In this document: positions 8,509-18,915 of the stretch, piece after piece
How positions within the stretch are numbered: position 1 is the stretch's first letter
Layout of the letters: each line of letters starts with the position of its first letter
Assembly (NCBI RefSeq): GCF_000163055.2
Contig: NC_022111.1
Location: 1,550,001-1,614,000 of the forward strand
Direction of reading: 5' to 3'
Source: Prevotella sp. oral taxon 299 str. F0039
GTDB lineage: Bacteria; Bacteroidota; Bacteroidia; Bacteroidales; Bacteroidaceae
DNA: 64,000 bases
Notes under the pieces: generated by a model
What the model saw: only the letters and a program-made list of their open reading frames with translations
What the model was told of the DNA's origin: nothing
Database searches by the model: none
Position numbers and translations under genes: made by a program

Positions 8509-9954
8509 ATGGTGACATTAAAAGAGAAAACGACTAAAGGTTTGTTATGGGGCGGTATGAATAATGCCGTTCAACAGCTCGTAGGATTAATCTTCGGAAT
8601 AATCTTAGGCAGAATTCTTTTTACCGAAGACTATGGCATGATGGCAATGATTAGTATTTTTTCGCTCATTGCAACCACTCTACAAAACAGCGGATTCACC
8701 ACTGCTATTGCCAATCTTAAAGCCCCAACGTCGGCTCACTACAATGCTGTTTTCTGGTTTAACATCATTATGGGTGTTTCGCTTTACCTGTTGTTGTTTT
8801 TCTGCGCGCCTCTTATTGGCGACTACTATCATAATGATAAGCTCGTTCCTTTGTGTAGATATGCTTTTTTGAGTATTGTCATTGCATCGTTTGGAACAGC
8901 TCAATCGGCGTTTCTTTTTAAAAATATGATGGCAGAACAGCAGGCAAAAGCTGGAATGATTGCAGTACTGTTGTCTAGCATAACGGGTGTGGTGATGGCT
9001 TATAATGGTATGGCTTATTGGTCGTTAGCAACGCAAGGGTTGGTTTATGTGCTGATTAATACGCTCATTGTGTGGTACTTTTCTCCTTGGCGTCCAACGT
9101 TGAAGAATATCAATTTTTCGCCACTTCGCAGTATGTTTAAATTCTCTTTTAAAATACTTGCAACCTCAATTACCACCCATGTCAATAATAATATCTTGAA
9201 CATTATGCTTGGTCACTACTTTAGTTCACACGCAACGGGAATCTATAACCAAGCTTATCAATGGAACTCTAAGTGTTTTATGTTGGCGCAAAACATGGTG
9301 AACCAAGTGGCTCAGCCCATGCTTGTAGATTTAAAAGATGAAGAAAACCGCCAACTTCTTGCCTTTCGTAAGCTAATGCGCTTCACTTCTTTTGTGTCGT
9401 TTCCACTTCTTTTAGGTTTCGGAATGGTGGCAAAAGAATTTATTGTGGTATCGATTACGGCAAAATGGCTCGATAGTGCCGAGCTAATTCAAATTCTTTG
9501 CTTTAGCGGAGCGACCATTCCTTTATCAACATTGTTGTCGAACATGATTATCAGTAAGGGCAAATCGAATATCTATTTTTATTGCACTTTCGGATTAGGA
9601 GTGGTTCAAATCATCATTATGAGTTTGCTTTGGATATATGGAATACGTGTAATGGTGATTGCATATACCTTATTAAACATCGCATGGTTATTTGTTTGGT
9701 TCTTCTTTACCAATCGTTTAACCAGCTATTCGCTTTGGAACTTCTTGAAGGATGTAGTGCCCTTTGGCGCAACGGCATTGGTTATGGCTGTTATTGCCTA
9801 TTGTTTAACCGCCTCGTTGCACAATCCTTGGTTGCTCATTGCAAGTAGATTGATAATTGCATGCACGCTTTATGTGATGGCATTGAAGCTTATGCACGCT
9901 CAAATATTGAACGAGAGCATTGCATTTCTTCGCTCAAAAATATTGAAAAAGTAA
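8509..9954 (+). CDS. Polysaccharide flippase (MOP/WzxC-type membrane protein)
   Basis: The 481-residue protein has about a dozen to fourteen hydrophobic segments across its length and the N-terminal pattern TTKGLLWGGMNNAVQQLVGLIFGIILGRIL, typical of the polysaccharide-synthesis (MOP) exporter group; it would move a lipid-linked oligosaccharide across the inner membrane. The stretch GIYNQAYQWNSKCFMLAQN in the middle is another family hallmark. It is 15 bp from the following licD-like gene and divergent from a glycosyltransferase, supporting a role in surface-glycan assembly. The glycan itself cannot be deduced. Confidence 0.88.
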   Translation: MVTLKEKTTKGLLWGGMNNAVQQLVGLIFGIILGRILFTEDYGMMAMISIFSLIATTLQNSGFTTAIANLKAPTSAHYNAVFWFNIIMGVSLYLLLFFCAPLIGDYYHNDKLVPLCRYAFLSIVIASFGTAQSAFLFKNMMAEQQAKAGMIAVLLSSITGVVMAYNGMAYWSLATQGLVYVLINTLIVWYFSPWRPTLKNINFSPLRSMFKFSFKILATSITTHVNNNILNIMLGHYFSSHATGIYNQAYQWNSKCFMLAQNMVNQVAQPMLVDLKDEENRQLLAFRKLMRFTSFVSFPLLLGFGMVAKEFIVVSITAKWLDSAELIQILCFSGATIPLSTLLSNMIISKGKSNIYFYCTFGLGVVQIIIMSLLWIYGIRVMVIAYTLLNIAWLFVWFFFTNRLTSYSLWNFLKDVVPFGATALVMAVIAYCLTASLHNPWLLIASRLIIACTLYVMALKLMHAQILNESIAFLRSKILKK

Positions 9955-9968
9955 TTCTATAAGAATCG

Positions 9969-10838
9969 ATGAAACGTACCTATACAAAAGAAGAATTGCA
10001 GGCTTTGCACCGAGAACTATACGATATTTTTTGTGAAACGATAAGAGTTTGCGAAGAACACAATATTCGTTACTTCCTAATAGGAGGCACGGCGATAGGT
10101 GCTTTGTATGATGAAGCGATTCTTCCATGGGACGATGATATCGATATTGGTATGACTCGAGATCAATATAACAGGTTCTTAGAAGTTGCACCCACTGCTC
10201 TTGGCGAACAATATTTCTTGTCTTATTACGAAACAGACCCTAAAACGCCTTATTACTTTGCAAAAGTTAGGAAAAATGGAACGCTTTTTAAAGAGGAAAC
10301 TTTTAGCGAAATAGCCATGCATCAAGGTATATTTATCGACGTGTTTCCATTCGATAAAATTCCAGATAATGCCCTGTTGCAAAAGGTGCATCGTGGAGTT
10401 GTGAACTTTTTGAAGTGCTGTTTGTTAGGAACAGAGATATGGATGTGGAAATATTTTGGTACTCCTAAGGTGCAGAATCCAAGTAATCGCAATATTTTGG
10501 CATGTTTTTTTACTCGTGTGGTATGTAGTCTTGTTCCTAAAAAATATATCTATAAGAGTATGGTAAAGGCTCAAAGTGCTTTTAATGCAACTCGTGCTAC
10601 CTATTATAATAATACCACCACGACGACAGATAAAATCGAAGTGCAGGCAACAAACGATTTAGTGAAAGTGCCATTTGGTCCTTTACAGGCTACTGTGACA
10701 CGAGAATTAGAACGTTTTTTACGTTTTAATTTCCCTAAATTACATCGTTTTAGCAAAGAAGAACAAGCGCAGATAAGTAATCATTGTCCCCAGAAATTAG
10801 TATTCTCTCATAATAATGAAGAGCTACCAAACAAGTAA
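9969..10838 (+). CDS. LicD-family phosphotransferase
   Basis: The 289-residue protein has the LicD nucleotidyltransferase-like core: LIGGTAIGALYDEAILPWDD at residues 37-56, continuing DIDIG, where the clustered Asp residues bind metal. LicD proteins transfer phosphocholine or similar phospho-substituents to surface glycans. It also has the downstream IFIDVFPFDKIPDN segment that is characteristic of the family. The C-terminal 100 residues are less conserved and end in a basic segment. Position 15 bp after the flippase indicates co-transcription. The transferred group is not known. Confidence 0.88.
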   Translation: MKRTYTKEELQALHRELYDIFCETIRVCEEHNIRYFLIGGTAIGALYDEAILPWDDDIDIGMTRDQYNRFLEVAPTALGEQYFLSYYETDPKTPYYFAKVRKNGTLFKEETFSEIAMHQGIFIDVFPFDKIPDNALLQKVHRGVVNFLKCCLLGTEIWMWKYFGTPKVQNPSNRNILACFFTRVVCSLVPKKYIYKSMVKAQSAFNATRATYYNNTTTTTDKIEVQATNDLVKVPFGPLQATVTRELERFLRFNFPKLHRFSKEEQAQISNHCPQKLVFSHNNEELPNK

Positions 10839-10863
10839 TATTATATAAAAGACAGATATTAAA

Positions 10864-10895
10864 TTTGGTCATTCTTTACTAATTTGCTAATTTTG
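10864..10895 (+). promoter_or_regulatory. Consensus Bacteroidetes promoter for the GNAT-like gene
   Basis: TTTG at 10864-10867, a 20-bp spacer, then TAATTTTG at 10888-10895. This matches the TTTG/TAnnTTTG consensus in both boxes and spacing. The leader to the ATG at 10926 would be about 25 nt. Confidence 0.7.
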
Positions 10896-10925
10896 TAGAA
10901 ATTATATATTTAAAATAACAGATAA

Positions 10926-12080
10926 ATGACATCCATTACAATAAAGAAGGTTGAGACAAAAGAAGATCTTAAAGCCTTTATTGAATTTCATTATGACCTC
11001 TATGAAGGTAACGAATATGATGTACCCAATCTATATAGTGATGAAGTAAATACTCTAAGTAGAGAGAAAAACGCAGCCTTTGATTTCTGTGTAGCAAAAT
11101 ATTTTCTTGCAATTCGTGATAACAAAGTTGTTGGAAGGGTTGCTGCTATTATTAATCATAAAGCAAATGAGAAGTGGGATCAAAAGCGAGTGAGATTCGG
11201 TTGGATTGATTTTATTGAAGATAAAGAGGTTCTTGAGGCTCTATTAAAGGCAGTAGAAGACTTTGGTAAGGCGCATGGAATGACCGAAATCGTTGGCCCT
11301 TTGGGCTTCACAGATATGGATCCAGAAGGCATGTTGACATGGGGTTTCGACCAATTAGGCACAATGCCAACCATATATAACTATGATTACTATCCAAGAT
11401 TGTTGGAAAGCCTTCCTGGTTACGAAGTAGATAATAAGTATGTAGAGTACAAAATCTTTGTACCTGATACGGTTCCAGAGAAGTATGCCAAGATAGCTGA
11501 GATGATTCAGAACCGTTATAATCTTCGAATTAAAAAGCTAACGAAGAAAGATGTCTTTGAAGGCGGATATGGAAAGAAAATCTTTGAGTTGATTAACTCA
11601 ACCTATAAAGATCTTTATGGCTTCTCAGAATTGTCGGAAAAGCAAATCGATCAATATATAAATATGTATTTCCCATTTGCCGATTTAAGTCTTATTACCC
11701 TCGTAGAAGATGCTTCTGCGGATAATAAACTTGTGGGAATAGGTATTACATTACCCTCACTTTCAGAGGCATTACAGAAATGTAAGAAGGGAAGACTATT
11801 CCCATTTGGTTGGTTCCACTTGTTAAGAGCGATTAAATTCCATAAGACAAAGATTGTAGACTTATTGCTAATGGGAGTGCTTCCAGAGTATAGAATGAAG
11901 GGAGTTAACGCCCTTATGTTTGCTGATCTCATTCCAAGATACCAAGCATACGGATTTGAATGGGGAGAAACCCAAGTGGAAATGGAAACCAATGCCAATG
12001 TTCAAAGTCAATGGGAGACCCTTAATCCCGTTATGCATAAACGTAGAAACTGCTATAAAAAGGTATTAAATGCAGAGTGA
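10926..12080 (+). CDS. GNAT-like N-acetyltransferase family protein
   Basis: The 384-residue protein belongs to a Bacteroidetes group usually annotated as GNAT-type acetyltransferases. The N-terminal part has a GNAT-like strand-loop ([19 protein letters not shown], residues about 59-78) and the segment [22 protein letters not shown]. The C-terminal part has a second acetyltransferase-like stretch, [23 protein letters not shown], resembling the acetyl-CoA-binding motif (here YRMKGV in place of the RxxGxG form). Substrate is unknown. Its end overlaps the start of parE by 11 bp, so the two are expected to be translated from one mRNA, driven by the consensus promoter just upstream. Confidence 0.7.
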   Translation: MTSITIKKVETKEDLKAFIEFHYDLYEGNEYDVPNLYSDEVNTLSREKNAAFDFCVAKYFLAIRDNKVVGRVAAIINHKANEKWDQKRVRFGWIDFIEDKEVLEALLKAVEDFGKAHGMTEIVGPLGFTDMDPEGMLTWGFDQLGTMPTIYNYDYYPRLLESLPGYEVDNKYVEYKIFVPDTVPEKYAKIAEMIQNRYNLRIKKLTKKDVFEGGYGKKIFELINSTYKDLYGFSELSEKQIDQYINMYFPFADLSLITLVEDASADNKLVGIGITLPSLSEALQKCKKGRLFPFGWFHLLRAIKFHKTKIVDLLLMGVLPEYRMKGVNALMFADLIPRYQAYGFEWGETQVEMETNANVQSQWETLNPVMHKRRNCYKKVLNAE

Positions 12081-14046
12081 TAAGGAAAATATTAAAGACA
12101 ATATCAGCATGGTAGATCAAGTAAAATATACCGATGACAACATCAGACACTTATCGGACATGGAGCATGTACGCACCCGTCCCGGTATGTATATTGGTAG
12201 ATTGGGTGACGGTTCGTTACCAGAAGACGGTATATATGTATTACTTAAGGAAGTCGTTGATAACTCAATCGACGAGTTTAAGATGAATGCTGGTCGTCGA
12301 ATAGAAATAGATATCACAGAAAATGCAAGCGTCTCGGTTAGAGATTATGGTCGAGGTATCCCTCAAGGAAAGCTAATCGAAGCCGTAAGTGTATTGAATA
12401 CTGGTGGAAAATACGACTCCAAGGCTTTCAAAAAGAGTGTAGGTCTGAACGGAGTCGGCATAAAAGCGGTCAATGCGCTAAGCAAACGCTTTGAAGTTCG
12501 TTCGTATAGAGATGGCAAAGTGCGTACAGCTATATTTGAACGAGGTATTCTTCAAAGCGATAAAACTACAAAAACTACAGACGAAAACGGAACTTTTATA
12601 TTCTTTGAACCCGATAATCAACTGTTTCTAAACTATCGTTTTCACGACGATATCATAGAAACAATGTTGAGAAACTATACCTATCTCAATACAGGACTTG
12701 CCATTATGTATAATGGAAGACGCATAATGAGTCGTAATGGACTTGCGGATCTTCTTACAGATACAATGACTACAGATGGTCTTTATCCCATTATACACAT
12801 CATTGGCGAAGATATTGAGATCGCATTTACTCATACTAACCAGTATGGAGAAGAGTATCACTCGTTCGTTAACGGACAACATACAACCCAAGGAGGTACT
12901 CATCAAACAGCATTTAAAGAGCATATTGCGAAGACCATCAAAGAGTTTTCGGGCAAAAACTTCGAATATGGCGATATAAGAAACGGCTTAGTGGCAGCCA
13001 TTGCCATTAATGTTGAAGAGCCAATGTTCGAAAGTCAGACCAAAATTAAATTGGGTTCGACAACCATGAGCCCTAATGATGGTGTGAGCATCAATAAATA
13101 TATTGGTGATTTTGTTAAGACAGAAGTAGACAATTATCTGCATAAACATGCCGATATTGCCGAAACAATGCTTGCAAAGATACAAGAAAGCGAACGTGAA
13201 CGCAAGTCAATGGCAGGCGTAACAAAGCTTGCAAGGGAGCGAGCAAAGAAGGCAAATCTGCACAATCGCAAGCTTCGTGACTGCCGAATTCATTATAGTG
13301 ATGGCAAAAATAACGATAAAGAGAAAAGCTGTATCTTTATAACTGAGGGAGATTCTGCGAGTGGAAGTATCACAAAAAGCCGTGATGTCAATACTCAAGC
13401 GGTATTCTCTTTGCGTGGAAAGCCCCTTAACTCGTTTGGATTAACTAAGAAGGTGGTTTACGAAAACGAAGAGTTTAACTTGCTACAAGCGGCTCTTGAC
13501 ATTGAAGAAGGACTCGATTCTCTTCGCTATAACAAAGTTATTGTGGCTACCGATGCTGATGTTGACGGTATGCATATCAGACTTTTAATCATCACTTTCT
13601 TCTTGCAATTCTTCCCAGAACTAATCAAAAAGGGACACGTTTATGTGCTACAAACACCCTTATTCCGTGTTAGAAACAAGAAAACAAAGATTAAAAATAA
13701 AGCCGTTTTAGAAGAGAATGGCAATAAACAAAAGCAAGGTGACAAGAAAAACGACTTCATAACACGTTATTGTTACACTGAAGAAGAGCGTATAAAGGCG
13801 ATAGATGAACTTGGACCTTCACCCGAAATCACTCGATTTAAAGGTCTTGGTGAGATCTCACCAGATGAGTTTGTACACTTTATAGGACCCGAAATGCGCC
13901 TCGAACAAGTTACTCTTCATAAGACAGATCAAGTGCAAAAGCTCTTAGAATACTACATGGGAAAGAACACAATGGAGCGTCAAAACTTCATTATTGATAA
14001 CCTTTTGGTAGAAGAAGATGTAGTGGAGGACGACAAAGAGGAATAA
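12070..14046 (+). CDS. parE: DNA topoisomerase IV subunit B (ParE)
   Basis: This 658-residue protein is the ATPase subunit of a type IIA topoisomerase that decatenates chromosomes. The GHKL ATPase domain shows [16 protein letters not shown] and [10 protein letters not shown]; the transducer follows; the TOPRIM part has EGDSASGSI and the metal site [12 protein letters not shown], and the end has [13 protein letters not shown]. The wording [21 protein letters not shown] is the ParE form found in Bacteroidetes rather than GyrB. The start at 12070 overlaps the previous gene; a second ATG at 12109 would also give a full ATPase domain. The partner parC is not adjacent, and a strong terminator follows. 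Confidence 0.93.
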   Translation: MQSDKENIKDNISMVDQVKYTDDNIRHLSDMEHVRTRPGMYIGRLGDGSLPEDGIYVLLKEVVDNSIDEFKMNAGRRIEIDITENASVSVRDYGRGIPQGKLIEAVSVLNTGGKYDSKAFKKSVGLNGVGIKAVNALSKRFEVRSYRDGKVRTAIFERGILQSDKTTKTTDENGTFIFFEPDNQLFLNYRFHDDIIETMLRNYTYLNTGLAIMYNGRRIMSRNGLADLLTDTMTTDGLYPIIHIIGEDIEIAFTHTNQYGEEYHSFVNGQHTTQGGTHQTAFKEHIAKTIKEFSGKNFEYGDIRNGLVAAIAINVEEPMFESQTKIKLGSTTMSPNDGVSINKYIGDFVKTEVDNYLHKHADIAETMLAKIQESERERKSMAGVTKLARERAKKANLHNRKLRDCRIHYSDGKNNDKEKSCIFITEGDSASGSITKSRDVNTQAVFSLRGKPLNSFGLTKKVVYENEEFNLLQAALDIEEGLDSLRYNKVIVATDADVDGMHIRLLIITFFLQFFPELIKKGHVYVLQTPLFRVRNKKTKIKNKAVLEENGNKQKQGDKKNDFITRYCYTEEERIKAIDELGPSPEITRFKGLGEISPDEFVHFIGPEMRLEQVTLHKTDQVQKLLEYYMGKNTMERQNFIIDNLLVEEDVVEDDKEE

Positions 14047-14109
14047 AATACGACTCGAAATAAAGCCTTCTAAGAGATAAAAATCAGCAGAATAAAATTG
14101 AAAAATAGG

Positions 14110-14150
14110 CGAACTCACTATCAGATAGAATGATAGTGGGTTCGTTTTTT
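14110..14150 (+). terminator. Intrinsic terminator after parE
   Basis: Fourteen-bp arms CGAACTCACTATCA and TGATAGTGGGTTCG (one G-T pair) around a 7-base loop, followed by six T. Confidence 0.9.
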
Positions 14151-14252
14151 ATGCCCTATATAATAAATAGATGTAGATATGCTTTTTAATTCTTACTTCT
14201 TTACGAAAGTACATCCCTTAATCTCTCTAACCACCTTGTATTAAAAGTCTTG

Positions 14253-14340
14253 TAATAACAATGCAATTACAGTGTAAAAGCATTGTGTTTGGAAGACAAA
14301 AGCAGTGCTTTTATTACTTAATATCAATGCTTTTCTTATC
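14253..14340. repeat. 22-bp tandem repeat element, four units (copy 2 of 7)
   Basis: Units start at 14253, 14275, 14297 and 14319. Cores read TAATAACAATGCAATTAC, TAAAAGCATTGTGTTTG, CAAAAGCAGTGCTTTTAT and TAATATCAATGCTTTTC, each followed by 4-5 variable bases. It lies about 100 bp behind the parE terminator. Confidence 0.85.
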
Positions 14341-14512
14341 TCCTCTTGTTCAATTGGTTCTAAAAAAATGTGCCATTTTGCATAAAAGATATATTTTGAA
14401 AGACAAAAGAGAAATATAACAATAAATAAAAGAACGTATTTTAATTTGTTTAACATTTTCCTTTTAGCGGAAAATTAAATAGCTACGTATAACAATAAAA
14501 CAATCTATTGAT

Positions 14513-15478
14513 ATGGACAAACGAATATTTAAATATTTAGCAGGCGAACTATCGAAAGAGGAGAAAGAGCGTTTTGTGCACGATGTTAACACCAATGAGT
14601 TGCTAAGGCACGATGTCGAAAGCGCAATGAAGATGGAGGCTTTGATGAATATGGTTCTTCGTTCTAGCGATAAAAACGTTCAATATACTTCATTTAGAGG
14701 TGCAAACAAAAAAGAAACAGATAAATATCCTGAAATAAAAAAGATCAATTGGTGGCGTTATATTGCTGCCGTTTTGGTGGGTGCGGTGATGTGTTATCTT
14801 TATCTAGATAAAGTTTCGTTTGATAAAACACAAGTTGCCATGCAAACATTAACTGTTCCTGTAGGACAAAGAGCAAAACTTATTTTGCCCGATGGTACAG
14901 AAGTGTGGGCTAATTCTGGCTCAAAAGTAACTTATCCTTCAATGTTTGGTCAAGAGCGAAATGTGAAAGTAGAGGGCGAAGCCTTGTTTTATGTTGCCAA
15001 AGACCCTGAACATCCATTTATTGTTACAGCAAATAATCATTGTGTAAAAGCTCTCGGAACAATCTTTAATGTTGAGGCTTATAAAGACAAAGAAAGTATT
15101 GTTACCCTTATTGAAGGATCAGTTAAGGTGTATGAAGTGAATAAAGAAGAGAGTGGGGTGGTGCTTCAGCCTAATTATAAGCTAGTTTGCAACGGAACTT
15201 TGATGTCTGTTGAAGTTGCAAATAGTGATGTAATAGAATGGAAAGACGGTATGATTGTCTTTACAAAACAATCTATGGCAGAAATAATAGGAGTGCTTCA
15301 AAAGCGTTTCAATGTAACCATTAAGGTGAAAAACAATGCCATCAACGATTTTGTTTATAGCGGAAAATTCCGTCAAGACGATGGCGTTGAAACTATACTC
15401 AATGTAATTAGTAGGGTACATCACTTCAAAATCGAACATCAAAAGGCACAACAAACCATCTATTTAAGTATGCCTTAG
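14513..15478 (+). CDS. FecR-family anti-sigma factor
   Basis: The 321-residue protein is a single-span regulator of the FecR type that passes an outer-membrane transporter signal to an ECF sigma factor. Residues 1-50 form the cytoplasmic sigma-binding part (FKYLAGELSKEEKERF), 81-98 a membrane helix (WRYIAAVLVGAVMCYLYL), about 111-207 the FecR domain (VPVGQRAKLILPDGTEVWANSGSKV, ALGTIFNVEAY) and about 250-320 the C-terminal STN-like DUF4974 domain. The gene is directly upstream of a SusC with an STN domain, its expected partner. What is odd is that no ECF sigma gene is next to it, so its sigma must be encoded elsewhere. Confidence 0.92.
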   Translation: MDKRIFKYLAGELSKEEKERFVHDVNTNELLRHDVESAMKMEALMNMVLRSSDKNVQYTSFRGANKKETDKYPEIKKINWWRYIAAVLVGAVMCYLYLDKVSFDKTQVAMQTLTVPVGQRAKLILPDGTEVWANSGSKVTYPSMFGQERNVKVEGEALFYVAKDPEHPFIVTANNHCVKALGTIFNVEAYKDKESIVTLIEGSVKVYEVNKEESGVVLQPNYKLVCNGTLMSVEVANSDVIEWKDGMIVFTKQSMAEIIGVLQKRFNVTIKVKNNAINDFVYSGKFRQDDGVETILNVISRVHHFKIEHQKAQQTIYLSMP

Positions 15479-15554
15479 CCTAAACAAACGATCAATCTTC
15501 TACCAAGACACCAACGAAATAAGAAAATATACCTAAACAGAAATATAACTAAAA

Positions 15555-18500
15555 ATGATAAATAATATGAATAAACCAATGTGGGCGAAATGTGCTTTGC
15601 AAGCAACAAAACATTTCAATAAACCCTTTTTGTCATTGTTTTTGTTCTTTACGTTAGGCAATGCCCCAGTGTTTGCACAACAGCAACAAGTGCGCTTGTC
15701 TTCAAAGACATTGACAGTGCAAAAGATGATGTCTGAAATTGAAAAGCAAACAGGCTTTTTGTTTGTTTATAGTGATGTGGACTTAAATATCCATCGTACA
15801 GTTTCTTTAGCGCAACAAAGTGGTAGACTTGATCTTTTCTTGGAACAACTAGCTAAAGAAAATGGCTTGAAATATGAACTAACTCCTAACAAATACGTTA
15901 TTCTTTCAAAGCAAGGCGAAACCTCTAAGGTTGTAACCAAGCTCACAGGACGTGTTTCCGACACCAAAGGCGAGCCACTTATTGGTGCAACTATCGTGCA
16001 AAAAGGAACCCAAAACCGCACTATCACCGATGTCGATGGTAAGTTCTCGATAGATGCTCCAGTAGGAAGTATACTCGTTGTGTCGTACATTGGTTGGAGA
16101 GATAAAGAGCTAAAGGCTTCAAAAAATATGAGCATTGTACTCCAAGACGACGTAGCAGCACTCGAAGAAGTGGTTGTTGTTGGCTATGGAACAATGAAGA
16201 AAAAGAACCTAACAGGAGCGGTGAGTGCAGTGAGTAGCACAACCATTAGCGACAGTCACGCTACTCATTTGTCAACAGCTTTGCAGGGAGCAACATCAGG
16301 TTTAACTGTAACTCGAAACGGAGGAGCACCTGAAAGCAATGCAACATTGCAAATTCGTGGTATCACCACCTTAAGTGATACAAGTCCATTGGTGATCATC
16401 GACGGTGTTCCTGGTGATATAAACATGGTGAATCCCGACGATGTTGAAAATCTATCTGTATTGAAAGATGCTGCATCGGCAGCTATTTATGGCTCAAGAG
16501 CTGCAGCAGGTGTAGTGCTTATCACCACAAAACGTGCTAAAACAGACGACTTACAAATGTCGTATAACTTCGAGTTTGGTTTCGATAAACCAACCACTAT
16601 GCCTAAATATGTAGGCTGGAAGCGTTTTATGGAGATGACCAACGAATTGCGTTATAACGATAATCCACAAGGTGGAAAGTTCCAAACTTACGCAGAAGAC
16701 CTCATTGCTAATTACCTACAAAACAACAAAACCAATCCCGATAAATATCCTATTACTAATTGGGAAGACGTTCTTTACAATAAAAACGTAAATCGTCAAA
16801 CACACACTTTCAGTTTAATGGGTGGTGGAAAGAAGGTGATGTCGAAAGCATCTTTCCGTTACGACAAGAGCGATGGTATGTATGTTAATCGTAACTACGA
16901 ACGCTTTATGACTCGTTTGAACAACGACTTCTCATTAAATAAATACATCGAGGCACATTTAGATGCTAACTTTAGCTATTCACGTTTAAAGACTCCACAT
17001 CATAATCCATTTGATGATGGTGGTCGAAACATTCCTCCTATCTATGCAGTTCATTGGCAAGATGGTCGTTATGGTGACGTGAAAGACGGCGAAAACATGC
17101 TTGCTAAGATTCAAGCAGGTGGTGTTGAAGCAACCAACAGATATGCTATTGGTGGTAAGGGAGAATTGAACATTAAGCCAATCGAAGGTTTAAAACTATC
17201 TTTAATTGCTTCTCCTAACTTCCGTTTCGACAACATCAAGAGCTTTGTTAAGCAAGTTCCTTATACCAATGCCGACGATCCTAACAAGGTGGTAGGCTAC
17301 TTTGGTGGTCACTATGTAACCTCTTTAGAAGAAACAAGAAAGCAAGGTTACGACATAACAGCACAAGCTTTGGGTAATTATCACAAGACAATTGGTCTTC
17401 ATGATATCTCTTTATTGTTAGGATACGAATATTTCTACATGAGAGAAGAAAAAATGTTGGGTAGCGGAAGCAACTACGAATTGATGGATTATCCATATCT
17501 TGACCTTGCACCAAGCGATCATCAAAAGGTGGGTGGTAATGCACTTGAATATTCATATCGCTCATATTTCAGCAGAATGAACTACTCTTATGCTAATAAA
17601 TACCTATTAGAATTGAACTTAAGACGTGATGGCTCTTCTAGATTTAATCGTGCAACACGTTGGGCTTCGTTCCCTTCTTTGTCGTTAGGTTGGGTTGTTT
17701 CAGAAGAAAACTTTATGAAGCCATTGCGTTGGCTCAATCACTTCAAAGTGCGTTTGTCTACTGGTAAGTTAGGAAATGAGCGTATCGGAAGTTATTATCC
17801 TTATCAAGCTTCAATCGATTTCGGTAGAGCTTTGATGTACAATGCAGGTCAAACCATGTCTATCACCACTGCCGCTCAAGGCAAATATGCAGTGAAAGAC
17901 ATCACATGGGAAACCACTCAAAGCTGGGATATCGGTATTGATGCACGCTTCTTAAACAATCGTTTGAGCTTTACTTTCGACTATTATAAGAAGAATACCA
18001 AAGATATGTTGTTGGCATTACAAATCCCTATCTTCATGGGATATGCTAATCCAGATGTCAATGCAGGTAAAATGCACACCAAAGGTTTCGACCTTGATTT
18101 GTCTTGGCGTGACAAAATTGGCGAACTTCAATACAATGTAGCTTTCAACCTATCTGATTATAAATCGGTGATGGGCAACATGAATGGTACAGAATTTGTG
18201 GGAGCGCAAATCAATAGAGAAGGAAGTGAATTTAATCAATGGTATGGTTATCGTAGTAAAGGTATCTACCAAGATCAAACAACCTTAGATAATTCAGCAA
18301 AACTCAATAAGAATATTAAAGTAGGTGACGTTCAATACGAAGACGTTTCAGGTCCTAATGGAATTCCAGATGGTATTATTTCGGCAGAGTATGACCGTGT
18401 TTTATTGAAGGGTTCACTACCTCATTTCTTGTATGGTCTATCACTTGGCGCAGCATATAAAGGCTTCGACTTTAATGTTTCGTTCCAAGGTGTAGGCGAA

Positions 18501-18905
18501 AAGTGGAACAGAATGACCCCATCAATGGTGGAAGGTCTTCCTGGAAACTGGCTCAATTTCCCACAACTCATCGATGGGCAATATTGGAGTTCATATAACA
18601 CAGACGAACAAAACAAGCAAATGAAGTATCCAAGACTCACTCGTTCTAATGCAGATGCAAACTATTCAATGTCTGATCAATGGCTATATAATGGCTGGTA
18701 TCTACGTTGTAAGAACATCACTCTTGGCTATTCAATTCCTAAGCACATTGTGAATCGCTTCTTTGTGAAGTCACTTCGTGTGTATATTTCAGCTAATGAT
18801 TTGTTCAGTTTCAATAACTGTCCAAAGGGATGGGACCCTGAAGTGGTAGACGCAGGCTATCCTATTATGCGTTCATTAATGTTCGGTTTAAATATTAACT
18901 TCTAG
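15555..18905 (+). CDS. SusC/RagA-type TonB-dependent transporter with STN domain (PUL 1)
   Basis: This 1116-residue outer-membrane transporter imports glycans captured by its SusD partner. Order of parts: signal peptide (to about residue 42, PVFAQ), STN signalling domain (about 45-118), CarboxypepD_reg-like domain (about 129-205, LTGRVSDTKGEPLIGAT), TonB box region (EEVVVVGYG), plug (LQIRGITTLSDTSPLVIIDG), then a long beta-barrel ending in the aromatic MFGLNINF. The STN domain is the part that talks to FecR-type anti-sigma factors, matching the gene 76 bp upstream. Three ATGs occur in the first ten codons; the exact start is uncertain. The susD-like gene begins 10 bp later. Confidence 0.95.
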   Translation: MINNMNKPMWAKCALQATKHFNKPFLSLFLFFTLGNAPVFAQQQQVRLSSKTLTVQKMMSEIEKQTGFLFVYSDVDLNIHRTVSLAQQSGRLDLFLEQLAKENGLKYELTPNKYVILSKQGETSKVVTKLTGRVSDTKGEPLIGATIVQKGTQNRTITDVDGKFSIDAPVGSILVVSYIGWRDKELKASKNMSIVLQDDVAALEEVVVVGYGTMKKKNLTGAVSAVSSTTISDSHATHLSTALQGATSGLTVTRNGGAPESNATLQIRGITTLSDTSPLVIIDGVPGDINMVNPDDVENLSVLKDAASAAIYGSRAAAGVVLITTKRAKTDDLQMSYNFEFGFDKPTTMPKYVGWKRFMEMTNELRYNDNPQGGKFQTYAEDLIANYLQNNKTNPDKYPITNWEDVLYNKNVNRQTHTFSLMGGGKKVMSKASFRYDKSDGMYVNRNYERFMTRLNNDFSLNKYIEAHLDANFSYSRLKTPHHNPFDDGGRNIPPIYAVHWQDGRYGDVKDGENMLAKIQAGGVEATNRYAIGGKGELNIKPIEGLKLSLIASPNFRFDNIKSFVKQVPYTNADDPNKVVGYFGGHYVTSLEETRKQGYDITAQALGNYHKTIGLHDISLLLGYEYFYMREEKMLGSGSNYELMDYPYLDLAPSDHQKVGGNALEYSYRSYFSRMNYSYANKYLLELNLRRDGSSRFNRATRWASFPSLSLGWVVSEENFMKPLRWLNHFKVRLSTGKLGNERIGSYYPYQASIDFGRALMYNAGQTMSITTAAQGKYAVKDITWETTQSWDIGIDARFLNNRLSFTFDYYKKNTKDMLLALQIPIFMGYANPDVNAGKMHTKGFDLDLSWRDKIGELQYNVAFNLSDYKSVMGNMNGTEFVGAQINREGSEFNQWYGYRSKGIYQDQTTLDNSAKLNKNIKVGDVQYEDVSGPNGIPDGIISAEYDRVLLKGSLPHFLYGLSLGAAYKGFDFNVSFQGVGEKWNRMTPSMVEGLPGNWLNFPQLIDGQYWSSYNTDEQNKQMKYPRLTRSNADANYSMSDQWLYNGWYLRCKNITLGYSIPKHIVNRFFVKSLRVYISANDLFSFNNCPKGWDPEVVDAGYPIMRSLMFGLNINF

Positions 18906-18915
18906 TAATTTTATT

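Larger units (their letters stand above)
14047..14512. other. Intergenic stretch between parE and the fecR-like gene
   Basis: It contains the parE terminator (14110-14150), a 22-bp repeat element (14253-14340) and, in the probable leader of the FecR gene, a small hairpin with arms TTTTCC and GGAAAA at about 14456-14473. No sigma factor gene or remnant of one is visible, although one would be expected next to a FecR gene. Confidence 0.7.

Noticed and set aside
11651..11998. A 115-residue minus-strand frame inside the GNAT-like gene
   Set aside because: It lies wholly within a well-supported gene and has no promoter, signal or family motif.
14241..14456. A 71-residue hydrophobic frame on the minus strand
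   Set aside because: It runs through a 22-bp repeat element and an AT-rich leader and has no family resemblance, so it is most likely chance.
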